From assembly GCA_963971405.1 (NCBI GenBank), contig OZ020484.1, forward strand, positions 9,114,001-9,178,000: a stretch of DNA of 64,000 nucleotides, written 5' to 3'. This DNA comes from Psococerastis gibbosa (taxonomy: Eukaryota; Arthropoda; Insecta; Psocodea; Psocidae). Under the pieces are notes generated by a model. The model was not told the origin of the DNA, made no database searches, and worked only from the letters and a program-made list of their open reading frames with translations. The translations under genes and the position numbers were made by a program. Positions within the stretch are counted from its first letter, which is position 1; each line of letters starts with the position of its first letter. Below, piece after piece: positions 45,383 through 56,159 of this stretch.

Positions 45383-45922
45383 GCAGTAGTTGCTCCTCTT
45401 ATTTTAAGCACAATTCAAATTTAAATGAGAGAATGAGAGAGAGTCGGCTCACACTAAATTATAAGTATAATAGGAATCTCTTGTGTTTGAGCGCGTAGCA
45501 CGTGGCCTGTTTGGGACCATTTTCAATTAAACAAATAGACAGGGAAGACGGAAGAGCAGCAAGGTAGGGTAAGCATGGAGGGGGGGGGGGGTTGAACGGA
45601 AGGAGAGCTGAAATTGTCGTTAGGTCAGGGTGGCTGCCAGGACTTGTTAGGTATTAACGAATGAACCGTACGTCTCATCAAATATTTACCCGCACATTCC
45701 TCCCGGGCCTTGTTCCCACGAGAAAGGTTTTTCCGAGCACTGCTGCTTCTCCCCTCAATCTGCACTGCTGTTGTCCTTTGTAAACGTAGTCTGGTTCTCC
45801 ATTTCACGGAAATAGTGCTTCTCATGCAGATATGCATATATGCAGCCCCTTCTTTTTAAATTAAAATAATGAAAACTACTTAGATACTGCATTCATTCAT
45901 AATCTCGGAATACGGATTAATT

Positions 45923-46036
45923 GTAATACCTGATTTAGACGATATTTTGACGATTTTACTTTATATTTCCTTGTCGATTACTTTATTGTACATATTGTAT
46001 AGTATAATTTAACAGAAATATTTATTTATGTACGTA
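45923..46036 (+). mobile_element. LINE-5w 3' untranslated fragment
   Basis: TAATACCTGATTTAGACGAT ATTTTGACGATTTTACTTTA and TATAATTTAACAGAAATATT TATTTATG match the tail of 51855-52092. Confidence 0.65.
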
Positions 46037-46163
46037 ATGCCGTCAACAATAATTATTACTCGTATATTGAATATTAAAGCACAGAGTTTTTTTTATTCAT
46101 ACCTCACCTGGGTACGAAAAGAAACATCGACTGTGTACACTTCCTTGATTAATTTTGTGGATC

Positions 46164-46344
46164 TTCTTCTTCTCCTGGCTCTACAGCCCTCGATGAGCTT
46201 TGGCCTGCCCGAGAACACTCCTCCAGTCATCTACGGACCCCCAACTCGCGAAGGTCAGTTTCCAACTCATCTTTCCAGCGTTTTCGAGGACGTCCGGCCA
46301 GTCGTCTAGTTACTAGAAACGTCTGGCCAATGGTCTTTCTGCCG
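46164..46344 (-). pseudogene. LINE-4w 3' end remnant
   Basis: Same minus-strand sequence as 50556-50760 with small deletions (GAGAACACTCCTCCAGTCAT CTACGGACCCCCAACTCG on the plus strand), preceded by CTTCTTCTTCTCC. It continues into the tandem duplication 46345-47007. Confidence 0.65.
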
Positions 46345-47007
46345 TGCTTGCTTTGTACAGAAAATCGCCACACGGTACTGCAGCGACTATTGAGTGAATA
46401 CTTGTGAAATTGGTCATAATTTCCCCGTTAACAATGGTTAGAGATAGTCCGACCCTGTAAGTTAGCCGCTGCTGTTTACAGTGGCGTAGCCAGATTTTTT
46501 TTTCGGAGGGTCCAGTTTTCATAAAGTTTGCTCGCTTACGATAGATTTTCGAATGGGGTGGTGTTTCATTTGGCGTCCGCCCCCTCCCCCCGGGGATTGT
46601 TTTTTAAAATTTTAAAAGATAGGCCTGAAATAGTTTGCCGGCAAAACAATTTGATTTGCAGGCGATAACATTATTAACAAAACTGGGAAAAGGGGGAACG
46701 GAGTCTCCCCGGCGATTTATTTTTAGATAAATATCTAAAAAAATTGCTATTTTGCTAATTTTTTTTTTTGGGGGGGGTCTGGACCCCGCTACGCCACTGG
46801 CTGTTTAGTGATCCATCTCCTGAAACGTCCGGCCAGTGGCTTGCTTTGTAAAAAAATCGCCACCTGGTACTAAAAGTTGCAATACTGCAGCGACTATTGA
46901 GTGAATACATGTGAAATTGGTCATAATTTCCCCGTTAACAATGGTTAGGAAGAGTCCGACCCTGTAAGTTAGCCGCTGCTGCTTGGTGATCCATCTCCTG
47001 AAACGTC
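46345..47007 (+). repeat. ~165 bp tandem duplication, first copy interrupted
   Basis: Copy 1 is 46345-46478 plus 46808-46838, copy 2 is 46839-47007; both run GCTTGCTTTGTA, GCAGCGACTATTGAGTGAAT, GTCATAATTTCCCCGTTAAC, GTAAGTTAGCCGCTGCTG, GTGATCCATCTCCTGAAACG. Copy 1 holds the hAT-like MITE 46479-46799; copy 2 does not. Copy 2 has a small extra segment (AAAGTTGCAAT). Confidence 0.9.
46479..46799. mobile_element. hAT-like MITE, 321 bp (family MITE-4), with paralogous empty site
   Basis: Ends CAGTGGCGTAGCCAGATTTT and inverted CAGTGGCGTAGCGGGGTCC. Perfect 8 bp duplication GCTGTTTA at 46471-46478 and 46800-46807. The surrounding ~165 bp unit is tandemly duplicated and the second copy (46839-47007) has the uninterrupted site GCTGCTTGGTGATCC, proving insertion. 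Interior has G- and C-runs (TTTGGCGTCCGCCCCCTCC). Sister at 17863-18207. Confidence 0.95.
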
Positions 47008-47312
47008 AAATTAAATTTGATCGGGCTCAGGGCCAGTCCGTCATTATCTTTGTTTGTTGTTTGCTCATTTTCGAGCGAAACTGACCACTTTCTGCGGGTG
47101 CGCTGATCCGGCTCCGGAGTAACTCATTCATCACGTATAACCCTCTTCTCTACACCAATAGCCTCCGACCTGGTTCGGCAAAGATGAACATTTTTATTGA
47201 GTTGGTATATTCCATATTCGAAATACTGAATCCCGGAGCAACCCTTTATTTATTGATATGGGGTTTTGGTCCGTGAAATTTACAATTTTTTGTTGAAATA
47301 CCGTATATGACT

Positions 47313-47547
47313 TAGAAATGGATTCGCGTTTTTTGTACTAATGAAAGTCAATGAAACAGGATTGATTGCTACTGTTTCTTTCCTGCCTCTTTTGCCTGAG
47401 TACTTCAACCTTCTTAGTACATTACATAACTTGAAAATGGATTCGCGTTTTTTATTCTGATGAAGTTTGTTGAAGCAGGATTGTTTGGTACTGTTGCTTT
47501 CCTGCTTCTTTTGCCTGTTTACTACAACCTCCTTAGTACATTACATC
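47313..47547 (+). repeat. Tandem duplication of a ~114 bp unit
   Basis: Two copies of AAATGGATTCGCGTTTTTT, GATGAAGT.TGTTGAAGCAGG ATTG, CTTTCCTGC.TCTTTTGCCTG and CCTTCTTAGTACATTACAT with about 85% identity by eye. Confidence 0.85.
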
Positions 47548-48349
47548 AGATCAAATGGTATCTTGATGGTTGCCTACGCTAAAATTAATCGAAAAGGCTA
47601 AAAAATGAACGGATTCTCGTTGATGCGGGAACATTGATCTAAACATACAGTACATGGAAATCATCAAATTTTGATGCTAAAAAAAACAGAAATGTGTGAA
47701 AAAGGAATGATGATGAAAACAGAGATTTAGTGAAAGAAGCAAAACGTGGTAATACTTCAACCACGAATGATCTCTCTTTAAAGTTAGAAAAACTGATGAA
47801 AGTAGAAGACTTTCGGGATTCGATATTTTTCAATGCAGTTCACACCTTTGAGATTTCAAACTTTCCATCTTTTGACTGCTTATATCTCCACACTTTAAAA
47901 CTTGGTCAGATTTGTTTTTACCATCAGAGTTCTTTTGATGCTGATAATGTATTAGTATTACAAAGAAGCACCTTGATTTATCCTTTGGTAGATTAAAAAG
48001 TAGATTAAAAATTAAAGGTAAAAATTCTTTCAATAATCCAACGGTGATAGGAAATATCACTGGCTTGAATACCGCAATTGCTTCTTGCATTAATTTTCTT
48101 TAGCTGACTTTTTTTAAATTCCTCTTCAATGATGCCAAACTTGACTTTTGGTAGTGTCATTAATACGACTGGTGCGTTGATATGACTCATGTTTATAGTT
48201 TTTAGGGAAAGCAGCCGCAATCGCTGATCTTCCTCTTAATCTCAAGATGAAGGGTGCCAACATTGTTGGAGCTTAACATTGTTTATAATACTGCATTTAA
48301 CCCCCGATCTTCATACCTTCCTTTTCAGCTTCTATTGTAATTCAAAGAG

Positions 48350-49102
48350 AACTTGTGAGTGTTATGTTTTTATAGATACCTATAGGTTTCACACTGTTAT
48401 AACTTAACCGTATGGAACAGATCAGCTTGTTTAACTATCGCGTTGACTTTATACAAGCCACTTTACACTGTGCATCCTTAATTAATTTAATTTTCGTATA
48501 AAGTAGCTGACCGGAAAGAGTGGTCTTCTTTTGTAATTGATTAGGATCTTCTGAGTGCCATGATTTTTGTAGATATAGATTTCTCACTGTTGCCGTATAG
48601 AACAGATCAGCCTGTTTAACGATCGCGTTGATTTTATACAAGCCACTTTACACTGTGGATCCTTAATTAGTTTTCGTTTTAGTTCTCGTATAAAGTAGCT
48701 GACGGAAAGAGTGGTCTTCTATTGTACTAGTAATTGAAAGGGATCCTTTGAGTGCCATGATTTTTGTAGTTATAGGTTTCTCACTGTTGCCGTATAGAAC
48801 AGATCAGCTTGTTTAACGATCGCGTTGATTTTATACAAGCCACTTTACACTGTGGATCCTTAATTAAATTAGTTTTTGTATAAAGTAGTTGACGGGAAAG
48901 ATTGGTCTTCTATTGTAGGTACTAGTAATTGAAAGGGATCTTCTGAGTGCCATGATTTTTGTAGATATAGGTTTCTCACTGTTGCCGTATAGAACAGATC
49001 AGCTTGTTTAACGATAGCGTTGACTTTATACAAGCCACTTTACACTGTGGATCCTTAATTAATTTAGTTTTCGTATAAAGTAGCTGGCGGGAAAGAGTGG
49101 TG
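48350..49102 (+). repeat. ~190 bp tandem repeat, about four units
   Basis: Unit contains GTATAGAACAGATCAGCTTG, GCGTTGATTTTATACAAGCC ACTTTACACTGTGGATCC, CGTATAAAGTAGCTGACGGG and GAGTGCCATGATTTTTGTAG. The GTAT(A/G)GAACAG landmark is at 48410, 48595, 48792 and 48987, so the period is 185-197 bp. No open frame spans units. Confidence 0.9.
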
Positions 49103-49654
49103 ATGAGAGTGCAGAGAAGGGGTGTTGGGCGGGAAAAGGGGAGCTCACACATCGTAAAACTTGTCTAATCTCATTGCTCCTTCATTTCAATATTTATAAC
49201 CTCCCCAGCACGTCCTCCTTATTACACTCTAATCAATTGTCCCTTATTACATACCTGAAACTTTTGCTTGTCAGTTCCATTGAAAATGTGATGAGTTTTC
49301 GGTTTATAAGCCTCGCATAATCACCATATTCTCACCTCTAAGAATGTCTTTGTCAACGCGAATGATGGCTTTATTTTCTCTTTTGGAGTTATAGGCAGAA
49401 GTCTTCTTAGAACAGGTCTTTATGTAACGGTATGCTACTGGAGGGTTTTTGCTTTATCAAGCGTTTTAAATTTACTTTCGCAATCATTATGGACGTTAAA
49501 CATGCGGTAAATCATGTTGCCATGCCCAACCATTGATTTATTAAGCGTTATTGAGATCTACAGATTTGCCCAGATTCGGTGGAAAATCCTATAAAAGGTA
49601 AAAAAAAAAACAACAGGAATTTCTATGTTGTGAGGATGTGAGCCAAGAAGTTTA

Positions 49655-49822
49655 GCGACTTCGGTGGCAAGGTGGTAGCGTGCTTGTACTTGTGCGAGTC
49701 TCTACATACCTTGCGATCGGAGACGTGTCGTAACTCAATACAAGTACCTATTAGGTTACTTAGTCAGGCAATTGAAGAGGTTAATCGGGTACATTCATTA
49801 AATTGTTTGTACGCAATTAATG
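49655..49822 (+). mobile_element. SINE-2 copy
   Basis: GCGACTTCGGTGGCAAGGTG GTAGCGTGCTTG, GCGATCGGAGACGTGTCGTA ACTCAATAC and GAAGAGGTTAATCGGGTACA, ending AATTGTTTGTACGCAATTAA. No A tail remains. A 5' fragment of the same family on the minus strand is at 58193-58250. Confidence 0.8.
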
Positions 49823-50555
49823 AATTCCAGCTGCTCATTTTCATCTTATTCACCAGTAAAAAACCTTGTTTATATAGGTATTTCTTCTCTTAACGATTCG
49901 TCGGCAGCAACTCCCTACATATCATCCTCTAGATCTCACCTTCCTGCGCCTACAATAGATCAATGACTGTACTTGTGACTCAATCAAGACTTGCTTTCAT
50001 TAATTCCACCTCTTTAATGTTTCCCCAAAACATTACCTTCTGGGGGTGAAAAAAATACAAAGCTTGTAAATCACACTGACCTGTAAACAAAAAGGGGTCG
50101 TTTGGCGGTAATAAGAACAGCGGGCCTTATGAATGGTGAACTCTGGCCAGGAAGACGTTAGTCGGAAACACCGGCTTCCCATGTTCACCCCTTTTTTTCA
50201 TTTATGACTGGGGAAATTCTGAAAACGGGAATGACTAGAGTAAATTAACATATTGTTTTATTCATCGCGAGACTACGTTGAAACAGCCTCATGTCACGCA
50301 CAGCTGTCGCGTAGCTTGCTCTTCCCTGTTGTACCTGCTGCTGCGCCCATTGTCCTCTTCGTTGAAGATGCAAAAGGGTAGAGGAAGTTACATGCAAGGG
50401 CTGATGGCGTGTTATAAGCAGGCTTCCGTGTTAAAGCCGGCTTATTACGAACAATAGGCTATCCTCTTAATAATTGAATTCATTATGTAGGTCACCTCTA
50501 TATTGTAGTGTCTGTGCTCTGTTCAACGAAATTCCAAAATGCAATGCATTCTTCA
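49823..50555. other. Unassigned DNA
   Basis: Mixed composition, no element or frame recognised before the LINE tail at 50556. Confidence 0.5.
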
Positions 50556-50760
50556 TCTCTTCTTCTGGCTCTACAGATGAGCTTTGGTCTGCTCGACAAC
50601 ACTCCTCCAGCCATCTTGGTTTTGTTCAAGGCTCCACCATCTACGGACTCCCAACTCGGGAAGGTCAGTTTCCAACTCCTCCTCCCAGCGTTTTCGAGAA
50701 CGTCCCGACAGTCTTCCTGTCATGCTTGCTTTGTACATCTTTTGCAATGCATTGGTGATA
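50556..50760 (-). pseudogene. LINE 3' end remnant (family LINE-4w)
   Basis: Minus strand reads MTGRLSGRSRKRWEEELETD, LPELGVRRWWSLEQNQDGWR and SVVEQTKAHLQSQ, the arginine-rich LINE C-terminus of type GRP.KRW...L..DL..LG...W...A.DR..WR. The AGAAG-rich 3' end is at 50556. Close relative at 46164-46344. Confidence 0.7.
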
Positions 50761-51854
50761 GTACTTACTGCACGAATCTTAATCTTCCAGGTGTTTCGGT
50801 TTTGGGAATGGGTGGGCAGCGAGGGTCCCAGACAACCTATGGATATTGTGTATATCCAAATGTCTAACCTATCCGAAGTAAACACCGGCAAAAAACAAAT
50901 GAGTTGGAAGCCGCTGACGATCATGTTTCCCATTTATGATGCACCGCAGATACAACCAAGCAAATGAATTCTTTGATCAAACTGTATAATAATTTGCTCA
51001 ACGATACTAATGGCGAATTCGAAAAATATGAGGTTCCTGCAGTCGCTGTTTGAAGCGAAGTATCATATTTCCATCCTGTAAAGAAAAAAACTCGAACAAT
51101 TTTCTAAAGCAACAAATTGGAAACTCTTCTCTCTTTTGAATTAAAAATAATTAAAAAATATTCCAAAAAAGAAAACAATCACTCATTCTACTACACTCAT
51201 AATAAAAATCACTGCTTTAGTTTGTAAGGAATTGTTCGAACAATATCACATAACATGCTAGCTGCCAAATACAAATTGGGCTATAATTGGGGGTCAAAAC
51301 TCGGAAATTACCTGCCTAATTTCAGCTCAATGAACTTTCCTCAAAACACTTTAAAAACTAGCACACCTCTCATAGAAAACTTTCAAAATGGCTTCCGTAA
51401 CTTCTCACATTTCTGGAACGAAGTTTTGTCACGTGTACATACGATCGTAGAAGGATACTGTACAGACAAGTACTGTACATGCCGTGCTCCACATTCTGCT
51501 TACTCTTCGTCGGATGCCGCCAATTGTGCGGAGAACGACAGAAATATTGTACAATGGATTATATTATATTTATTCGCCACCTACGGGAACATTCCGAAGG
51601 ATCTTTTACCATCTTAGCACTTAGTTGACGCTCTCACTTCATAACATTAAAAATCATGACAGCCCCAAGTCTTAACATAATTATATAGATGCATTTTATT
51701 AACGTGTGCGGAAGCGCACCAGCCAACTTATATTTTAAAGCCTGAGGGTGTGGTGGAAATTTAAACAAAATGGGGACACCCACACCTACAACACGAGGTA
51801 AAGGGGAGACCTTGTAAGGCCAGCACCACGCACAGCCAAGTGTGAGCGACTGGA
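50761..51854. other. Unassigned DNA
   Basis: Contains a 120-residue plus frame (51255-51617) with no domain I recognise, no splice context and local AT richness; left uncalled. Confidence 0.45.
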
Positions 51855-52092
51855 TCCTATACTACAAGTTTTCGCCTACCTTAGAAAACTCCCGATTGAA
51901 CTGAGAGTGGCGAGAAATGCTACTAACTTCCCTAAATTGCTTAGAGACCATCTCTTAAAGAAAGCTTTCTACATTGTCACTGAGGCACAATAACACATTT
52001 ACCTGGTTTTGACGATATTTTGCGAGTTTACTTTATACTTTCTAGTCGATTACCTTGTATAATTTAACAGAAATATATTTATTTATTTATAG
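51855..52092 (+). pseudogene. LINE 3' end remnant (family LINE-5w)
   Basis: Reads VFAYLRKLPIELRVARNATN and FPKLLRDHLLKKAFYIVTEAQ, then stop: a LINE C-terminus (LP..LR....FP.L...LL..AF). Its 3' untranslated region (GACGATATTTTGCGAGTTTA, TATAATTTAACAGAAATATA TTTATTTATT) recurs at 45923-46036, and the protein end recurs at 63485-63606 and 56065-56150 on the minus strand. Confidence 0.7.
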
Positions 52093-52589
52093 TGTGAGGT
52101 ATTCCAAAAAAAAATACTTGTAGTCAATGACGTTATGATTATTTTTGCTGGGGAAAACTGAATAATGTACCTTAACTGGTTTTCCATTGTTAATGTACCG
52201 TTCTGTAATGTGTAGGCACTATGGAAACCAATTTCCTTTTTCCAATGAAATTTCAAGATGGAAAACGGAACGCAAATATTTCTTATATTTCATGAAAGGT
52301 CGCTACTTTTTTGAGTTAATGAAGCATTCCGCTTGTTTGCTGCAAAGCAAAGTTTCTCGACGGGAGGCCTATCTCTGCATTATTAAAAATGTGGTAAGTG
52401 TGTCTCGGCTGCTCAACTTCAAACTTCTTTGCTTCATCCTCTTTAGTGTATTTTTTTACGAGACAGGGTCTTTGCTTTGGAGGAAATTATATTGTTATAA
52501 TAATAATTTATTAAATTTTCATTATTTTTTGTAACGTCATTATTTGAAGTAAGTTGAAGATCAATTTCCCCTGTTTACAGTCTCAAGGT

Positions 52590-52770
52590 AATAAATAAAG
52601 AAATAAATAAGGACTTTTTGTTTCTATTACTAAGCCAACCTAGTGGAGTTAGGGCTACAAAGCCCTCTCTTACACTCAACTAGGAGGGCCCGGGACCGCC
52701 TGCTTTACATGCCCTCCGAAGCATGGCCAGAAAATGTAGCCAGTGTGGGACTCGAACCAACAACCCTAAG
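52590..52770 (-). mobile_element. SINE-1 copy
   Basis: AATAAATAAGGACTTTTTGT, CAACCTAGTGGAGTTAGGGC, GGGCCCGGGACCGCCTGCTT and GGGACTCGAACCAACAACCC: tail, body and B box in inverse. Truncated before the A box. Confidence 0.8.
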
Positions 52771-52984
52771 GTCCAGGGTATGACGACGCTTTTCTCACAC
52801 AGCCAAAGTGTTTAAATGAATGAATGAATGAATGAATAACGGCTTTATTGCAACAATACAATTGGCGAATAATAAGACTATAATGGCTTTAATTGTGATT
52901 TTTTTTTTAAGAATTTGAGATGTCAGCAGTCAGTACCATACGGTACTGCCGCTTTTCCATTACTGTGATGTAGTCCCATTAAAT

Positions 52985-53135
52985 ATGGCTGGCTATCAAT
53001 CCAATAAACTCCAAAAGTCTCTAAATATGTTTCTGAGGTACATTGTGCTGGGAGTGCGGAGAGATGTGCATATCACTCAATACTATAAAAAAATTGAATT
53101 GGTTAAAAATGAAAGAAAAAAAAAAGAATTAGGAT
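52985..53135 (+). pseudogene. Possible LINE C-terminal fragment
   Basis: Plus frame reads SNKLQKSLNMFLRYIVLGVR and RDVHITQYYKKIELVKNERK K. The pattern LQ...N..LR.I.GVRR..HIT.YY..L.WL resembles LINE C-termini. Weak on its own; it is a 61-residue open frame between two SINE-1 copies. Confidence 0.4.
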
Positions 53136-53201
53136 GTGCTTCCAAAACAGCTTCCCAAACAAAGATTTGAATTTGAATAAAAAATTATTTTTTTAAGAAA
53201 T

Positions 53202-53405
53202 TAAATAAATAAGGACTTTTTGTTCTATTACTATAAGCCAACCTAGCAGAGTTAGGGCTATAAAGCTTTCTCTTACAGTGAACTAGGAAGGCCCGGGACC
53301 ACCTGCTTTACATTCCCTCCGAAGCAGGGCCAGAAAATGTAGGAAGTAAATGTGTAAATAACCTTTTGGGTGAATGTCAGAGCGCGTACCACTACTCTAC
53401 ATGTC
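53202..53405 (-). mobile_element. SINE-1 copy, degenerate B box
   Basis: Tail AAATAAATAAGGAC, body GAAGGCCCGGGACCACCTGC, and the A-box side GCGTACCACTACTCTACATG TC. The B-box stretch is largely lost (AGTAAATGTGTAAATAACC). Confidence 0.75.
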
Positions 53406-53474
53406 ATTGACTATGGATAATTCATGCCCCAATAGCGTAGCATTCCCTGCCACTTTTACTGGGTTGGTTTGTAT

Positions 53475-53658
53475 TATATAGGTCTGCCCATTCTTGACTA
53501 TGCAATCGATCCATTGATCAATTCAGTGCTTTGGGATGGGGAAACTCGAGACACCTGAAATTTAACCCTAGGACAATTATTTGCCAGGGAACTATTACAG
53601 TACCTATCCTCATTGATAAATAGGAAAGCATGTGCAAATTCACTCGTACCAGTTCCTA
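53475..53658 (+). mobile_element. REP-A, right-end remnant
   Basis: CATTGATCAATTCAGTGCTT, ACCTGAAATTTAACCCTAGG, GAACTATTACAGTACCTATC and TAGGAAAGCATGTGCAAATT CACTCGTACCAG follow the right third of the copy at 30010-30645. Confidence 0.6.
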
Positions 53659-53660
53659 CA

Positions 53661-53812
53661 AATAAATAAATAAATATTGACTCTTTGTTCTATTACTAAG
53701 CCAACCTAGCGGAGTTAGGGCCCTCTCTTACACTCAACTAGGAAGGCCCAGGACCGCCTGCTTTACATGCCCTCCGAAGTAAGGGCAGAATATGTAGGAA
53801 GTGTGGAACTCA
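53661..53812 (-). mobile_element. SINE-1 copy, cut by the next SINE-1
   Basis: Tail AATAAATAAATAAATATTGA, body CAACCTAGCGGAGTTAGGGC; it stops at GTGTGGAACTC and runs straight into the ATAAATAAATA tail of 53814-54010, so the two share a junction. Confidence 0.75.
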
Positions 53813-53813
53813 T

Positions 53814-54010
53814 ATAAATAAATATCGATTTTTGTTCTATTACTAAGCCAACCTAGCGGAGTTAGGGGTATAAGCCCTCTCTTACACTCAACTAGGAAAG
53901 CCCGGGACCGCCTGCTTTACATGCCCTCCGAAGCATGGCCAGAAAATATAGCAAGTGTGGCACTCGAACCAACAATCTTTTGGGTGAAAGTTGGAGTCCG
54001 TTCCACTACT
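53814..54010 (-). mobile_element. SINE-1 copy joined to REP-B
   Basis: Tail ATAAATAAATATCGATTTTT, complete body, B box inverse ACTCGAACCAACAATC and A-box side GTTGGAGTCCGTTCCACTAC. Its end meets the AGT trinucleotide tail of REP-B (54012-54042). Confidence 0.8.
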
Positions 54011-54011
54011 C

Positions 54012-54012
54012 C

Positions 54013-54043
<31 letters not shown>

Positions 54044-54302
54044 TTCGTCGGGTTAATAACGACTTAGGCTTCAAATTTGGGCCCATAGAGCGACCCCGAC
54101 TTGACTGTCCTACGCCGGCTCATAGGACACTGGACCTCCTGATTATAGTGGATTCCGAACCACTTGGGAAACACAGTGAAGTCACACGATTAGTTCGGAG
54201 ATGACCAGGACAAGTCCTACCATGTTTCCCTACCGGCACTGTGCACACGACCAAGTTATCAGCAGCTTTGATTGCAGCTGGATTCAACTTGGTTTGGTGG
54301 CC
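54012..54302 (-). mobile_element. REP-B copy with AGT-repeat tail
   Basis: AGT array 54012-54042, then GGGTTAATAACGACTTAGGC, GCGACCCCGACTTGACTGTC, GATTATAGTGGATTCCGAAC CACTTGGG and CCGGCACTGTGCACACGACC, the inverse of 13670-13925. The trinucleotide array marks the 3' tail of this family. Confidence 0.8.
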
Positions 54303-55019
54303 GGCTTTCCACTACTCTACATGTCCTATCTAACTCGTGACTCAGTTCACTCGTGACGGTTATTTGGTGCTGTAGCAGTAATAGGTAATAAATTATGTTA
54401 GTGGGCCTCCTAGCTTACGGGACTGCCTTTGTTCTTGTAGCGAAACGAACTTGGGGTTACTGACCCAAAGCTCATTTGAATTAATAATGCAAGAATGCTC
54501 GAAAGCTATTTTGTGGATGTTTTCTAAGAAATCTCTAATACCTAACTAAACCCCGCCTAATTTTGAAAACAGATTTCTCTGAGCCAATATTATTGCAATT
54601 TCCGAAGACTCAACTTGTTGAAAGTGCCCTCGTTCTACAGCGGCTGCCTCGATTTTATTACCAAGTTAGTTGAAAATCGTTAGCTTCGTCGTATTCTCCA
54701 ACTTCACTTCTTTATTGACCCGCAACGGAATGGTAAGGACTTTTTGCGGATGACAAGAGGTTCCGGCTAGAGAATATTGACCCTCTTTGAGAGCCAATGA
54801 AAGCATTGATTTTGCCCCGTCGTGAACCTCAAGCTTTCAGGTTTTTTGGCACTTCACCTCAAGTGTTTCCTTCATACTGTCTTTACACTTCCTTTCTTCC
54901 CACTTGCATTCTCCGCTGTTGGGGAACCTCATCCTAGTACATCCTACAGAATAATTTTTAATGTTCTTTAAATAATTTCCATTATAAGATTCGTACCCTA
55001 ACCATTTAGAGTAGTAGTT

Positions 55020-55094
55020 TAGTGTAAGAAAGGGCCATTGGCCCTAACTACGCTGCTAATAAAGACGATATAGTTATTATTATTATTATTAAAA
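55020..55094 (+). mobile_element. Retroelement 3' tail with ATT array
   Basis: GTGTAAGAAAGGGCCATTGG CCCTAACTACGCTGC, TAATAAAGACGATATAG and an ATT run, closely matching 11752-11826. Confidence 0.65.
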
Positions 55095-55910
55095 AAAAGC
55101 TACAATGAGTTAGAAATATTATAAACACAAGTAAACCCGGAAATACTATCCATAATATGTAAAACGGATTTTAAAACTTATGAAAATGATTTACAATACA
55201 TAACTTGCACAATTACAATTAATTTGATTTTTTTTCGGTTAATTATCAACGTGCAATAAAAATCTTACAATTTAAAATTATAAAATGTAATTATTTCGAT
55301 GATAAATATAAATCAGCTAGATATACGATATACGATATACAGATACCAATTGCATAGCCTACAATAAATATGGGGACTGAGAATAAAGTGCTAAGACCAA
55401 AATTTGTTTAACGAAATCCCCCAATCTAACTTTATAGTATAAAAGAGGAAGAAAAATTGGAGAAGCAAAACAAACAATATAAAAAATGGTTGAACGTTAG
55501 AAACTCAATAGGCAAGACCTATTGAAAATACATAAAAAAAGTTTCATAATTTAGTTAAGAAGACGCCACCCCCGACAAGCGGAAGCTTTGGGGTGGTCGT
55601 GATTTGTAATTAGCATATATTTACTTCGCATTAATATAATCCCCTAGCTGGTGGAGTAACCAATTAGGGGGAAAAAAATTATTATTATTATTATTATTAT
55701 TACTTATCAAGTCGTACAGTTCTAGAAGAATTTTAGCAAAATAATTATAAAATAGGAATAATATAAGGTCGTCCTGGCAATATTCCCTCTGTACATTTTC
55801 TGAAACCTGTTCCGTGAGGTATATAGGTTATTTGAAAACATTTTAACAAATCAATGGGCGGATATTGCATGTACGCCTACCTTATTGCATTGACTCGTAA
55901 TGAACATATC

Positions 55911-56022
55911 AGGACATATAGAGTAGTGATAAGGACTCATGGCTTTAACCCAAAAGGTTGTAAGTTCGAGTCGCACACTTGTTAAACTTTCGGGCCATGC
56001 TTCAGAGGGCATATAATTAAGT
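55911..56022 (+). mobile_element. SINE-1 copy, plus strand, tail-less
   Basis: GAGTAGTGATAAGGACTCAT GGCTTTAACCC, then AAAAGGTTGTAAGTTCGAGT CGCACAC (B box) and GGGCCATGCTTCAGAGGGCA TATAA. The only plus-strand copy; the downstream half is missing. Confidence 0.75.
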
Positions 56023-56064
56023 AAGTTCGTAAAATAAACAGTTTCAGATTATTATTTCATTTTA

Positions 56065-56150
56065 GGGCCTCACAGTGTAGAAAGCTTTCCTTATGAAATT
56101 TAAAGCAATTTTGGAAGTTATTAACATTCATTTATTCTCAGTTCATTTCT
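56065..56150 (-). pseudogene. LINE-5w C-terminal fragment, decayed
   Basis: Minus strand reads roughly NELRINECNNFQNCFKFH and KESFLHCEA, a degraded version of the NELR...NATYFPK...KAFYTVTEA end at 63485-63606. It lies just after a SINE-1 copy. Confidence 0.45.
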
Positions 56151-56159
56151 TTTAAAAAT

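Noticed and set aside
51255..51617. 120-residue plus frame with several cysteines
   Set aside because: No recognisable domain, signal peptide or splice context; could be chance. A transcript or conserved homologue would change this.
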